This document shows positions 13,625 to 25,013 of a stretch of 64,000 nt of DNA, piece after piece. The position numbers and the translations under genes were made by a program. Position 1 is the stretch's first letter, and the number at the start of each line of letters is the position of its first letter. The notes under the pieces are model-generated. The model had not been told where the DNA came from and searched no databases. It saw only the letters and a program-made list of their open reading frames with translations. Source of the stretch: Epiperipatus broadwayi (Eukaryota; Onychophora; Udeonychophora; Euonychophora; Peripatidae); contig JAQFVV010006544.1 of NCBI GenBank assembly GCA_028023455.1, positions 558,001 to 622,000 of the forward strand, written 5' to 3'.

Positions 13625-15169
13625 GAAGAAAGTAAAGGAGAAGAATAAGAATATACTTCTAATAATATCTCTTAGATGAACAGTGTGATGAGGTATTACT
13701 CACTAGACATGTCAATTGTCAGATGAAGAGCTTGGATGATTTTCCATTCTTAGGTTTCTTTTTTAATTTCCCAACTAAGAATACCATAGATAATTAATTA
13801 CTGACTAATATTACATAGCTGTTTTGATTGTGATTCACTACCTAAAAAAATATTAACTTTTACCTGACTAATATTTGAACTCAGATTATATGCTTGGAAA
13901 AAGGATGTAATACTATTACATTGTAAAGTCTTTAATTGTTCAACATCTGTGTATTAACTAAATTAATTCTATAATGGCTTGTCATCATTTATATTTTTTG
14001 ACTGATTACTGATTGTGTTTTACTGTAGGTTATACATATTTACCCATAGTTCATCTTTAAAAAAAAATTTGGTTCAATAACTTTTTATTTCTATAAATCA
14101 GAATCTAGTTTAAAAAATAAAAATAACTTAGTTATATGAATTCTATGTTTAGATTTTTAAAATGGATTCTTATTAAATAAGTGGATCGTTGATTGCTAAA
14201 TTGTTGTTTATTGTGAAATGAGTAATTCATTGCATTAAATTAGTATGAGGCATTAGATGTATTGCATATAATTATTTTATATATATATATATTGCACATG
14301 AGAATAATCTAAATATTAAAAAAAAAAAAAGTCATTTTAAAATAGTTGATAGAAATAGAATAAAGTAAATGTCTTAATGTAATTCAAGCTAACAGAATAA
14401 GAAATTAGAATTTAGTTAAATTTATTATGTTAAACATTCAGAAAGAAGATTATATTAAATTGATGATGGAATGAATTTAATAATAAATAATTGTTTATAT
14501 CTTTAAAACCCTTTATTCTCCTGAATAAAAAAATGTCTGAAAATAATCTCTTAATAAGCAAACATCTAGTAAATAAATTATTAGATTGAAATGAGATTTG
14601 TTTTCAATAGACATATGTGGAATACAGAAATGAATATTCACTAGTACTTAATATACCTTAAATTGTAAACAAACACAAGTTCATTGTTATGATTTTCAAT
14701 GCTGCATACTTTATAAAACAATTAAATGCTTAGTATTTTTTACAAACAAATCATTGATGATGTCAACATAATCTACAATGTTTATATTTGTAATAATTTT
14801 TAAAATATATCTTCTTCCCAAAAACAGATGAATTAATTGGAGAACAGAATACAGTAACCAAATTATTATTAGTGATGATTTACTATTTTTTTTTATCTTC
14901 ATAATACTTTATTTTATCATTGATTTCAAAACTGCATCACAAACTGTAATAAACTTTTTATAAAATATATGATGCTAAATCACTAATCATGTGATGTTTC
15001 CTAGACTTACACAAACTGTTAAAACAGGCAAAACTCTTTACACAGTAGTACAAGTAAATGAACTTGAATTAAAAACATTATTGTGTTTTTATTTTGGACT
15101 CGTAGCTTTATAGTTAACTAAGTAGGTAAAAGGTGGTTGCTGGAGAGTTGCATTAGATCCTATGATTTA
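13625..15169. other. Gene-free AT-rich stretch
   Basis: Nothing bounded is visible apart from a (TA)n run near 14278-14292. The 63-codon minus-strand frame at 14711-14902 is low-complexity I/L/N/K sequence without motifs. Confidence 0.5.
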
Positions 15170-15340
15170 GGTGAAGTGCTCTCAGATCCTCAATGATGAA
15201 AGCCACAAGCTAGAAACTAGTCTGGGAATATTGGATGTATAGGTACTTGATAAGGATTTTATGCACAAATCTTGTATCTGTTGATTAATCTGGTCTGCAC
15301 TGAGTATCACTACTGTATAGAGAGTCTTGCCCAGTGCACA
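15170..15340 (+). mobile_element. Single-copy retrozyme-like element
   Basis: About 170 bp are homologous, throughout and in the same order, to one arm of the palindromic element at 32718-33060. Shared blocks include agtgctctcagatcc, gccacaag, agaaactagtctggg, atattggatg, ggattttatgcacaa and, near the end, tagagagt. Here the element is a solitary monomer rather than an inverted dimer. It contains a decayed hammerhead core, listed separately. Finding the unit twice in different arrangements shows that it is a mobile or once-mobile family and not a local palindrome. Confidence 0.75.
15187..15228 (+). ncRNA. Degenerate hammerhead ribozyme motif
   Basis: The order is tcctca (stem I), atgatga (core, where an intact ribozyme has CUGANGA, so the first base is mutated), a, agc-cacaa-gct (a perfect 3-bp stem II), a, gaaa, c-ta-g (minimal stem III), tc (cleavage site after the GUC triplet), then tgggaa (stem I return strand, one mismatch). 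The outer stem I helix seen in the 32.9-kb copy has been removed by a small deletion. Stem II pairs differ from the 32.9-kb copies but remain complementary. It is probably inactive because of the core mutation. Confidence 0.6.
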
Positions 15341-16939
15341 ACAACCATTTAGTCTTTTTCTATCATATATTACATCCTTTATCAGGTTCTTATTTTTACT
15401 TTAATTCTAGTATTTGTTGAATTTGAATTTTCTTTCTCTTTACTTTTCTCCATTCTTGCCTTCTTTTTAGATTATCTACTATAGTTTAAAGACCTCCAGC
15501 AATCTCGAGAAATAGTAACCCAATGTTTCTTTTTATCTTTAATGATGAACTCTCCCTATACAAATGAGAGGAGAGGAGGTGGGAGGACACCATTTTTCAT
15601 ATTCAAACAAATTGACAATACAATTTTGGTAAATGATATCAATAGAAAATGATTATAATTTTCTAAACAATATTTAATAGTTGAAAATTTAAATCTGATT
15701 GCTAATTCAAAATTTTTAATTAGGCATGTGAATGCATATATAGATCTTCAAATGTTTGTGTGAATATATAATTTTATAGTTATTTCATCTTATGATAAAG
15801 CTACTGAAAAAAGACTTATTGTTTCATTGTATTCATTTTGAAATTGTAATTCCTTTTTTTTTAAAAAAAAAATTAAAATAAATTTATATACTTATTAATT
15901 AATTTTTAAGAAAATATTTGATTGTAATCCCCTATACAATACTTGGCTTTTTTTTTTTCCCAAATTATACATATGATTAAATTTCAAATTGATTTTAGAA
16001 CGTTTAGGATAATTTAAAAGGTTGTCTGATGAAATTCAAATTATAATCAGAAAAAAAAGTATTTTTAATAACTTTGTGAAAACTCAATCTGAAAGCTGTT
16101 GCTAAGTTTTCAGTTTTTCCCCTAGTAATTTTCATTGTCGTCATCACATCTGGAATTGAAAGATGATCTTTTTGAAGCACTATAGTGTTAACTAGGAAAT
16201 CAGCAAAAGGTAATTTAAATCAAAACATTCTGTCAGCCATTAACTTTTCTGATGTTTGTAATACATCAGTTAATATTATTAATAATTAGAATGATAATTT
16301 TTTTTTTTAATATTTAGCATTATTCTATGTTTAATTTATCAATATTGTATTTTCTTCACATTAAAAAATTTTTAGGAGGAAAAATATACTTAACTTAAAT
16401 TTTTTATAAATTAGTATTAGATTGATATCTATATTATCTTTTAATAAAAATATTTTAGTATTTCTTTGTTTTTGTAATTTATTTTTCTTCAGATAAATAC
16501 CCCCCCCCCCTTTCCAAGAATATGCTTATTATTTTTTAACTTTTTTTAGTTGTAGGGTAGTCACTACTATAAACTTTTCAGGCATTAATTTTTATAGTAA
16601 ATTAGATATTGTTTATTTGCATAATGTTCTTTTAAAATATCAATTATTGTAATTTACATTTAAACTTATATTAGATTTTATAAGTTTCTTTTAATAACCA
16701 AAAAAAAAAAAAAAACATATTCAATTTAAACAATCGTTTAACTTCTCAACTATATATTTATTGGTTTAAATTATATATAAAGTTTATTTATATATTGATA
16801 AAATATATCTTTGTTTTAGATACTCTAAAGTACTGTCTTCAAATATATGTAGAATATAAAAAAATATGTCAGAATAATTCAGAACAATTCCAGCAGCAAG
16901 TTGCATTGTTTTGTTTGAAATTTTTGCATGGGCATTAGC

Positions 16940-17315
16940 CAGGGGTCCCCAACCTGGCGCCCGCAGACCATTTTACGTGTGCCCGCTGCTATCCGAACAC
17001 GATAAAAAATTATTTATCTGATACAAATAAATTTAATTTTTAAAATTTGTTATAAATTATTGTATTATATTGTAATCAAATTGTAGGGCATACTATACTT
17101 TTACAGCGCAAAAAACGTTAATTATATGTTAAAATTTTATTTTTGGAATAAATATTTTTTTGTACATTATGTGTATTATTAACAATATCCAGCTATAAAT
17201 TTACATTGAAAAAATAAATAGTGCCCACCATCTGGTTGAAAAAAATAAATGGTGCCCGCCACCTGGTCGATATTATAGAATGTGCTCTTAAGCGCAAAAA
17301 GGTTGGGGACCACTG
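16940..17315. mobile_element. hAT-type non-autonomous element
   Basis: The 376-bp element has terminal inverted repeats CAGGGGTCCCCAACCT and CAGTGGTCCCCAACCT (the latter as the complement of the right end, one mismatch). The form is the one typical of hAT elements. The flanks gcattagc (16932-16939) and gcataaac (17316-17323) are an 8-bp target duplication with two mismatches, and 8 bp is the hAT length. The ends are GC-rich against an AT-rich interior, and no transposase is present. Confidence 0.85.
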
Positions 17316-18303
17316 GCATAAACAATTCTGGAAATGATTTTTCTTCTACTTTTTAAAAAACAACAACAACTTACATCATCCATTAAAAAATTATGAAAGC
17401 AGATAATAATCTCTAAATGGAAAATGAATGACTGCTTCTAAAAACCAGACTTTAAGATGTCTCAATATCAATCAGTTATCATTCTAGTTTATTTTTCTTT
17501 TGCATAGCTAATTTTTTAATTTGTCCTTCACTCTAATCATTTTAATTTTCTAATGGATGCTTTTTTACTGTTATCCAAATAAATTTAAAGTACAATATTA
17601 ACCTTTTCAATCTTACTAAGTGTTACTTGAGATGCTAGGTGTAGAGCAACAATGTAGACCATGATGCAGGCTTGAATAATAAAATTATCATTCTTCAAGC
17701 TAAGGCCATGCAGCAGAAATTAATTCAAAATAACAATTACTTTTAGCACAAGTGCTAAATTTCTCATTTTACAGAAAGTACTATCAATTTTTCAATTGAT
17801 CCTCTTAAATTTTTAGAATTAGGAAATGATATTCATAAAAATAGATTGTTTGTTTTCTGTTAGTGTTTAAATTATTATTATTATTATTTATTGTGTTATA
17901 ATTGTAGTGCTTTGTTTTTTAACTTTTTTTTTTTTTTTTTAAATACATGATTAAATAATTAAAATTATTTTTCATTTTGGAAATTTCTGTCTATACTTGT
18001 TTACAAACTGATCATCTACAACTTTATATTGGACACATGTCACTGTTGCTTTTTAATACAGTGATTCTTATTGAAGGATGTCAGTATGATTGCAATAATA
18101 CCATATTTTTTATAATGTGATAATAATTAATAAATGCAGCCTACCATAGATTATTTTTTATATTATACAGATTTTTTGATCTTTATATTTCAGAAATTAA
18201 GCAATAGTTTTTAGAATTAAAAATAATTTTTACCATGAACAGAATTTTTTTAAATGGATACTGTAATAAATAAAATTATTTCAGTCATTATCGAAGCATT
18301 ATG

Positions 18304-18723
18304 TATCTATATATTAATATGAGAGGGATGGACTGAATTAATAGCTGTAACCTATTTCCAAGACAATATGTAATTAGCTTATTTATTCAGTGTACTGAAT
18401 GTTTCTTATATAAACAAATAAAGAGATTTGAATTTAGGATTTTTCAGTCTATATTCATCATCCATGCCATCTCACATAACTGACGTACCTGACCACATAC
18501 ATTGGGAATCATTTATCTTTTCCACTTGTATATGGTCATGTGTGTTGGTTATTAGAGATGGAGTGGATGATGAATAAAGACTGAAAAATCCTAAATTCAA
18601 ATCCCTATATTTACTTATATATGAAATATTCAGTACACGGAATGAATAAGCTAATTACATATTGCCTTAGAAATAGGTTATATCTGTTAGTTCAGCCCAT
18701 CCCTCTTCTATTAGTATATAGAA
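18304..18723. mobile_element. Foldback element with ~197-bp arms
   Basis: Left arm 18304-18500 and right arm 18528-18723 are inverted copies around a 27-bp spacer. Matching blocks include atatgtaattagcttatt, gtgtactgaat, gatttgaatttaggattttt and attcatcatcca, each answered by its complement. Arms differ at scattered positions, so the duplication is not recent. There is no coding sequence. A fragment of the inner arm recurs in direct orientation at about 19020-19090, showing that this is a dispersed family. Confidence 0.85.
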
Positions 18724-19019
18724 ATGTAATGGTCTGATAATAGGAGAGGGTTAGATTGACTTAATGTCAACATGAGTATAATCACAATTTTCAAATCCAT
18801 CAAAGGCTTTGAATGTTTCATCATTGGTTTTTCAATGAAATGGATGGTTGAATAATTAGTTGGAAATGTGAGAAGATTGAAGCCTGCCCATTAAAGTTTA
18901 AAGAATTGCTATCTTAATATAAGTCAAGCACTGATTGTATATATGTGTGGGAGATTATGATCTGGTTCAACTGATGAGGGGTGTTTCTACACAAAATATT
19001 TATATTGGGTATGTTGTCA

Positions 19020-19090
19020 TGTATGTCAGTTATTAGATGGAGTGGATAACCAAGTAGACTGAAAAAGCCTAAGTTCAAATCCCTCTATTT
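19020..19090 (+). repeat. Fragment of the 18.3-kb foldback family
   Basis: This carries gtcagttattagatggagtgg, then agactgaaaaagcctaagtt and caaatccctctattta, in the same order as the right arm of the neighbouring foldback. It lacks the rest of the arm. Confidence 0.7.
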
Positions 19091-22000
19091 AAAAAATAGT
19101 TAAGTAATTGATTGTTTTTAACTGGACAATAAAGTCTATAGTCTAATCTAGATTTCTGATTACATAATTATGCTATGATACCGATTAACTTTATTTCTAT
19201 AAAAATGTCATATTCATTCACAAATTCTTTTATCATGTTATTCTTCTAGAAAATAATTGTCTTGGTGAATATGGTTTTTTTATATGCCTTTTTTTAGCAT
19301 TTTTACTGAAATAATTGTTTTATTTTACTATCCCTAATTTAGATTGTATATTGTAGAAGCTATTTGATCATTACAACTTTTAAATTCAAAGTAATGTAAA
19401 AACTTTCAAAATCATTATAATATGGATTGTATAGAAAAATTTCTATATAATGCATTTAAAATAAAAAGAAAATAAATAAACTGTGTTTTTGTTATCAAAA
19501 AAAGGATTCAAAAATATGGCTGACAAATATTTCAAAAACTAGCAGTACATTTTTATAATTGCTAAATCATTTATAATTGATCCACACTGCATCAATCAGT
19601 CTTCTTTATATATACAAGATAAACTCTATTTTTACATATATATTTTTTTTGTTAATTTGATTTTTTTTAAATATTTGACATATCATATTCAAGAAATTGT
19701 AAATGTTTTTAAAACTATATGTATTATGCATACCCTTCATTAGTTTAAAGTAATTTATCTTCATCATTAACTGCCATTCATATTTAAAAAAAAAAAATTT
19801 CAATTTTTAAGAGATGAGTTTGTTAAACCTAAATAATATATGCTCTTTAATCTGATTCTTTGATATCTTATAATGATTTTAATTTTTGCAGTGGAACTTT
19901 ATTCTTTAAAATACTTGAACATCTTATATAATTATAAATCTCCATTGTATTCTGTCATATATTCTCAATGAAAGTAATCATTTTTGAACTTCTTTATATT
20001 ATATTTAATAAGATAATCATTATAACATAAGTGGTATTTGCATCTTCTATGAAAATTGTGCTCATATACAGTATAAAATAATTTTTTAATATCTGTTAGT
20101 TTTTTTTTTTGCTTCGTATGCTTATCAGACTTAACATTAATAGCTTTGATAGTATCACATCCAACAAGCTGAAGATTAATGATTGAACCTATTTCCATCC
20201 AATGAAGTGGGCATAGTGATAGCTCTATGTACAAATAGTTTAATAACAGTAATTATATTGCTATCATGAAATGCTTACCTTTTAATTTGTTATCTGCATG
20301 CATCTCAACATTAAAATTTGACTTTCTACTTTAAAAAACTATTAGGATATTTAAATTGGCTCTCTTTCTTAAGTTGATAAAGGATTTTAGTTTTTTTTTG
20401 AAAATTAGTAAGTAAAGTCTTCATTTGTTGCATAGATAATATTTTGATTCAGCAAGAAAATGAATAGCATAATCTAGGAGCCAAGAAGTTGAATTTTTTT
20501 GTTTTGATTCAAATTGAAAACTTTAAACCTTTATTGTACCTTGATGCATGTTTCATAAATTTGTTTACAAAGTTCAATGTGGAAATTAATTTGAGCTAAA
20601 ATATATCTTTGTTTAATATCAATTTTCTTTATAAATATCTTAGATTTTCTACAATTAGTAATGTTTCATTGTTATTCCATCATGTAAAGTACAAATAAAT
20701 TTTGTTGGACATTCACTTAGTTTCAAACATTGCTATTAATTTTTTTGAATGATAAGTTAAATGTCTGACCAAATGAATAAAAGCATCATATAAATTGAAT
20801 CTTTGGTAACATTTTTTATGCTTGGATACAGTTTAAACAACAAAATCCTTGAAAATGTCTTTGTTGTGGATAAATAATCTTATTTCATAATTATTGCAGG
20901 TGGTATAATTTCATCGATCCATATTTTAAAACTTCTGATATCTTAGCAGAATTTAAGCTCTATTTTAAGTTTAGAAAGAGGTATTTTAACTTCACAAATC
21001 TATATTTTTTTAAATTATATAAATAGGTAGGATGAATGCATACTCCATCTATTTGAAAAGTTATCATTATCATATAAAAGAGTGTTACGTGTGGACTTAA
21101 TTGGATTATGATATTATTTCCAGATAATGTTATTTACTTTCAATATATCAAAATAATTTAAAGTGATCATAATCAATAAATGACTGATTTTTCCTTGAAG
21201 TTTCAAATCAAGCAATTCAAAAAATTAAAATATTTAGATATATTACTGCCACAATCTTCTGCTTTGCTATCATTAATATTACTGATCTTGCAATTGTTTG
21301 TATCATTTTAGTGAATGATCCTTTGTTTTCTGAGAAAAGTCATTTTTGAATTGTAACTAAATCCCTTCTGCTTCCATGCAAGGCAGAAAGTTGCTATGTA
21401 TTATTGCCTAATCATTACAATCTTTTCTGAATTAAAGCTCTTGTTACAAATCAGTTTCATAGCAAGTAACTATTGATTTTATAAAAGTCACAATTAAGGT
21501 CTCACATTCTATTAAATATATATCCATCTCTGCTTTTTCAACACTGAGAACTTATAAAGAAAAAGTGAGTGGAAAAGAGTTGTAGTCAGAATTTCTGTGT
21601 ATGTAATTAAAGAATGGAAAAATGTGGTTTTGCAAACATTCCATTGCTTAAGTTCACAATCCTCAGCTCCTATACTAGTTTAAGTAACTGAAGACAATGT
21701 TGTAAAAGAACACAGAAACAAGATAGGTAAGTGTTTGAATTAGAAACAATATCTAGCTTTTGACTAATTTTTTATTCTAGAAGACAACTATTGATTATTC
21801 ACAATTATTTTATCTAAAAATAATTCCGCTGCCTATAAATATCAGGTAACCTGAATAAAGTACTTGATAAAAATATATATTAAATAATTGCATGCTGTCT
21901 GTTTCAGTTTTACTGTTAATTTTTTTTCTTTTGATGACTGTAACTTATTATCTAATTAGCTATCTTCACTTTCTTCCTTGATCATTTGTATTTTAACCAA

Positions 22001-23358
22001 AAATTCAGGATAATCTGATCAAATATCCATTTTTCCTTGCTGTCCATAGAGTTCTGTTTTCGATAGTATCACAGTTCAAAAACTATTATTATTTTCAATG
22101 TTGAAATTTCATAACTATAAAGATATCATAGCTTGAACAATTTTGATCTTCATTTTTTTTTTTAAACGTGTATCTTACATCTAAAAATTTCTTTTAAGTT
22201 TTTTTATTATAGATGTGCTGAATCCTAGGTAAGAGTTATCTTTTGACTCCTGGCTTTTTCTTCTTATTAATCAAAGGAACTATAAATCATCAATACCAAT
22301 CACCTTTGTATCCATTATCAAATTTTGAAATTATATGCTTATTTTATGCAAATTTTTCATTTATATTTACTTGTAATTTTTTATCTTGAACTATAAATTT
22401 ATGTCTTGAGATCTTTTTAACTTTCAACCATAAGTTTAGTGTCATCAGCATAGCTAAGGGATGATATTTTTGCCACAAATCTTGAACCCATATTTATTTT
22501 CACTTAATCTAGCTTTCCTCATTATTTATTTCTAAATGTAAAACCACTATATCACCCTAGTTTCTTTTAAGTGAAACTAAATTTTTCATTAGAAGAATGA
22601 AAGTTCTGGAACACTTCCTTTCCTAAAAAATTGTTCATTTAAATAAGAGATCTAACCGTATCATTTATCCAATGAATCATCTATAATGTCTGTAGTTTCT
22701 CTTTCTTAAAATTAGCTCATACATTTGGCAATTCTCATGTGTTATATGATTTTTAGAATAATCTTATTTGCATAAGATATGAGATATGATCTTCTAATTT
22801 TTATACTCCATCAAAATTATTTTCTTTAGCTTAGAGAAAGAACAAAAAAACTTTTGATCGTTTTCCAAATTTCTTATTATAATTTGGTTAGTACTTTTAG
22901 TTTCCTACAAAATTTTCAATATAATGTCACAATTTCAGTAGCTTTTTTTGATATTCATTTTAAAACTAATTGACCTTGTCTTTCATTACTGAAGGTTTTC
23001 AATGTAAGGTATTTCCTCTAATATGTCTTGGTTGATTGATATCTTTAGGGTATAGCTTTTTTGAATATTCCTTCCAGAGATGAGTGGAGTATTCAACAGA
23101 CTGGAGAATGAAAAAGGCATCAAATATTTTTATAAAAACATTGGAATCATTATAATGATTCAGAACTCATATATAGTATTTTTATATTTATGTTTGTTTG
23201 CAAATATATTACGACCTGTATATTAAAAAAACTAAATGTATGTGAGAAATTATCTTACAATGTGAGTAATTAATTAAAGCATTCCATATTAAATAATTAA
23301 TGATTCAAGTCATTAGCTTTCTAGTCCTCTCTCTTTTTTTTTTTTTATCTTTTAATAG
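19091..23358. other. Gene-free stretch before the first visible exon
   Basis: I searched for the preceding ubiquilin exons (STI1-type and linker regions) and did not recognise any. The sequence is AT-rich with T runs. The end of this stretch is a pyrimidine tract leading to the splice acceptor at 23357-23358. It is probably the intron before the first UBA exon. Confidence 0.5.
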
Positions 23359-23443
23359 AATCAACCTCCTGAAGTTAGGTATAGAAATCAACTAGATCAG
23401 TTAGCAGCAATGGGATTTGTCAATAGAGAAGCAAATTTGCAAG
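23359..23443 (+). CDS. UBQLN: Ubiquilin, penultimate exon (UBA domain, first half)
   Basis: This 85-nt exon encodes 28 residues beginning [11 protein letters not shown] and continuing [17 protein letters not shown]. It leaves one extra base, so the downstream intron is in phase 1. The PEVR start, the MGF loop and NREANLQ are hallmarks of the C-terminal ubiquitin-associated domain of ubiquilin, which binds ubiquitin while the N-terminal ubiquitin-like domain contacts the proteasome. The exon is framed by a T-rich tract with a tag acceptor (23356-23358) and a gtaatt donor starting at 23444. The reading frame joins exactly to the exon at 41856. The upstream coding part (UBL, STI1 repeats) was not found here. 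No single open frame over 60 codons covers it because the exon is so short. The identification is from memory of the family. Confidence 0.93.
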
Positions 23444-23828
23444 GTAATTATTTTTTTTTTTAACTATTATTTATTAATAATTATGTGTTTCTTAGTTTTG
23501 TCAATATATATATATGACATATGTTGGAAAATTAATATTGTATCATAAACTATTTTAAATACAAGTAAACAAAAAAGTAAAATTAAAATAACCATTGCTT
23601 AATATTGATATATTCATTTATCAATCATGGTGGCTTAGCAGTTAGTTTTTTTTTTGCCTAACATTTCTGTCACAATTAGTATTATAACAGTCGAGGAATA
23701 TGGTATTGGATCTTACCGTATCTGCCGTACAAGAGCACCACCCCACCATTCAAACCTGGAAAATTTATATAGTAGGCAGATACTTACTGTTAAGCTCCAA
23801 ATTTTATTTTATATTGACCGTTAGCCCA

Positions 23829-23984
23829 TGCCACTAGCTCCAGGAGACGCAGAGATTTATAATAAGTACTTCTTAAGCATTTGAATAAAGAAAAATATTT
23901 AAATTCTGCCACTAGCTCAAGGAGACGCAGAGATTTATAATAAGTACTTCTTAAGCATTTGAATAAAGAAAAATATTTAAATTC
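23829..23984. repeat. 78-bp tandem duplication
   Basis: Two directly adjacent 78-bp units, 23829-23906 and 23907-23984, begin tgccactagctc and are nearly identical (ccagg against caagg near the start). Because 78 is a multiple of 3, the minus strand reads through both as a duplicated 26-residue block inside an 86-codon frame. That frame has no recognisable domain and I treat it as fortuitous. Confidence 0.92.
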
Positions 23985-24239
23985 TAAAAATATATTTTTA
24001 ATATTAAAAATAAAATAAGCCACTGCCAGTAATAACACACAAAAAAACATTTATTAACGCACATATATAAATATTTAAAATTGAAGAATAAAATTTATAC
24101 TTTACTATTAATTTTAAATTATTATTTTAGACAGTCCACACAGATGGGCAGTTTATAAAAGTTTGTTTTATAATGTTGAGTACAGATAAGCTACATAGAT
24201 TACTCATTTAAAAACTTTTTCAAAAAAAACAAAACAAAT

Positions 24240-24660
24240 GTTCAACCTCAGACTAAAAGTTTGTAGCCAACTCAACGCCTGCTTCCTGATATACAGATGC
24301 AACCAATGCAATATGAAAATGCTAACATAAAACCATGTTGTCAGGAATGTGCATCTGCAGCGTGATATTATTTGAAGGACACCTCGTCCAGTACAGGAAT
24401 GTCTGTCTGTCTGGCGGAGAAATCATGTAATAAAATATTTAAAGAGAAATGCTACGTATGGGGGGAGAGCGGTCTATCTGCAGACTTATAGTCCCTATCC
24501 ATAGAACTAAAGAAAGTCAATGTCGCAGGAAATACATCTGCGTACATTGCAACACAATGACTACATCTTTGGGGTCATGCATTCAGTTGGACAAGTTTGC
24601 CCTGTATACTAACAAGCTTCACATTGCATTAATATAAACACCCATATATCTTTCTACCAG
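24240..24660. other. GC-richer island of unknown origin
   Basis: Base composition is clearly richer in G and C than the surroundings. It includes gaatgtctgtctgtctggcg and atggggggagagcggtctat. The 62-codon plus frame at 24449-24637 (starts MLRMGGERSICRLI, several Cys) shows no domain I recognise. The island abuts the 138-bp tandem repeat, so the two probably belong to one inserted element. No termini could be defined. Confidence 0.35.
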
Positions 24661-25000
24661 CATTGATTCAACCACGAGACAAATAGTCTGAAATTAAAGC
24701 CCTTCAAAATAAACATAAACGATTAAAATATAAAGTTATTGTTGGAATTGCAGAGGGAAATTTACAATAAACCCAATGGCATTCATCGTAAGATGCCGCA
24801 TTGATTCAACCACGAGACAAATAGCTTGAAATTAAAGCCCTTCAAAATAAACATAAATGATTAAAATATAAAGTTATTGATGGAATTGCAGAGGAAAATT
24901 TACAATAAACCCAATGGCATTCATCATAAGATGCCGCATTGACACGAATAACTTGAAAGATATACGAATAAATACGTTTGGACACTCAGCATAAGGTGTC
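24661..25000. repeat. 138-bp tandem repeat, two full units plus a diverged third
   Basis: Unit 1 is 24661-24798 and unit 2 is 24799-24936. Both begin cattgattcaaccacgagac, are exactly 138 bp and differ at only a few bases. A third, shortened and diverged unit follows at 24937-25000. Each unit ends in a small inverted repeat (ggcat...atgcc at 24778-24797 and 24916-24935; gacac...gtgtc at 24981-25000). There is no coding potential. Confidence 0.92.
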
Positions 25001-25013
25001 ATATTTACCCATA

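Noticed and set aside
18966-18995. CTGATGA followed by a gtgt/acac stem, as in a hammerhead
   Set aside because: The second core reads AAAA instead of GAAA, and no stem I partner could be found downstream.
22430-22450. tcatcag on the plus strand (CTGATGA on the minus) with a GAAAG downstream
   Set aside because: Stem II does not pair next to the core and there is no stem III or cleavage triplet.
23625-23780. SINE suggested by tggcttagcagttag and a B-box-like gtcgagg
   Set aside because: The B-box match is poor, boundaries are absent and no target duplication is visible.
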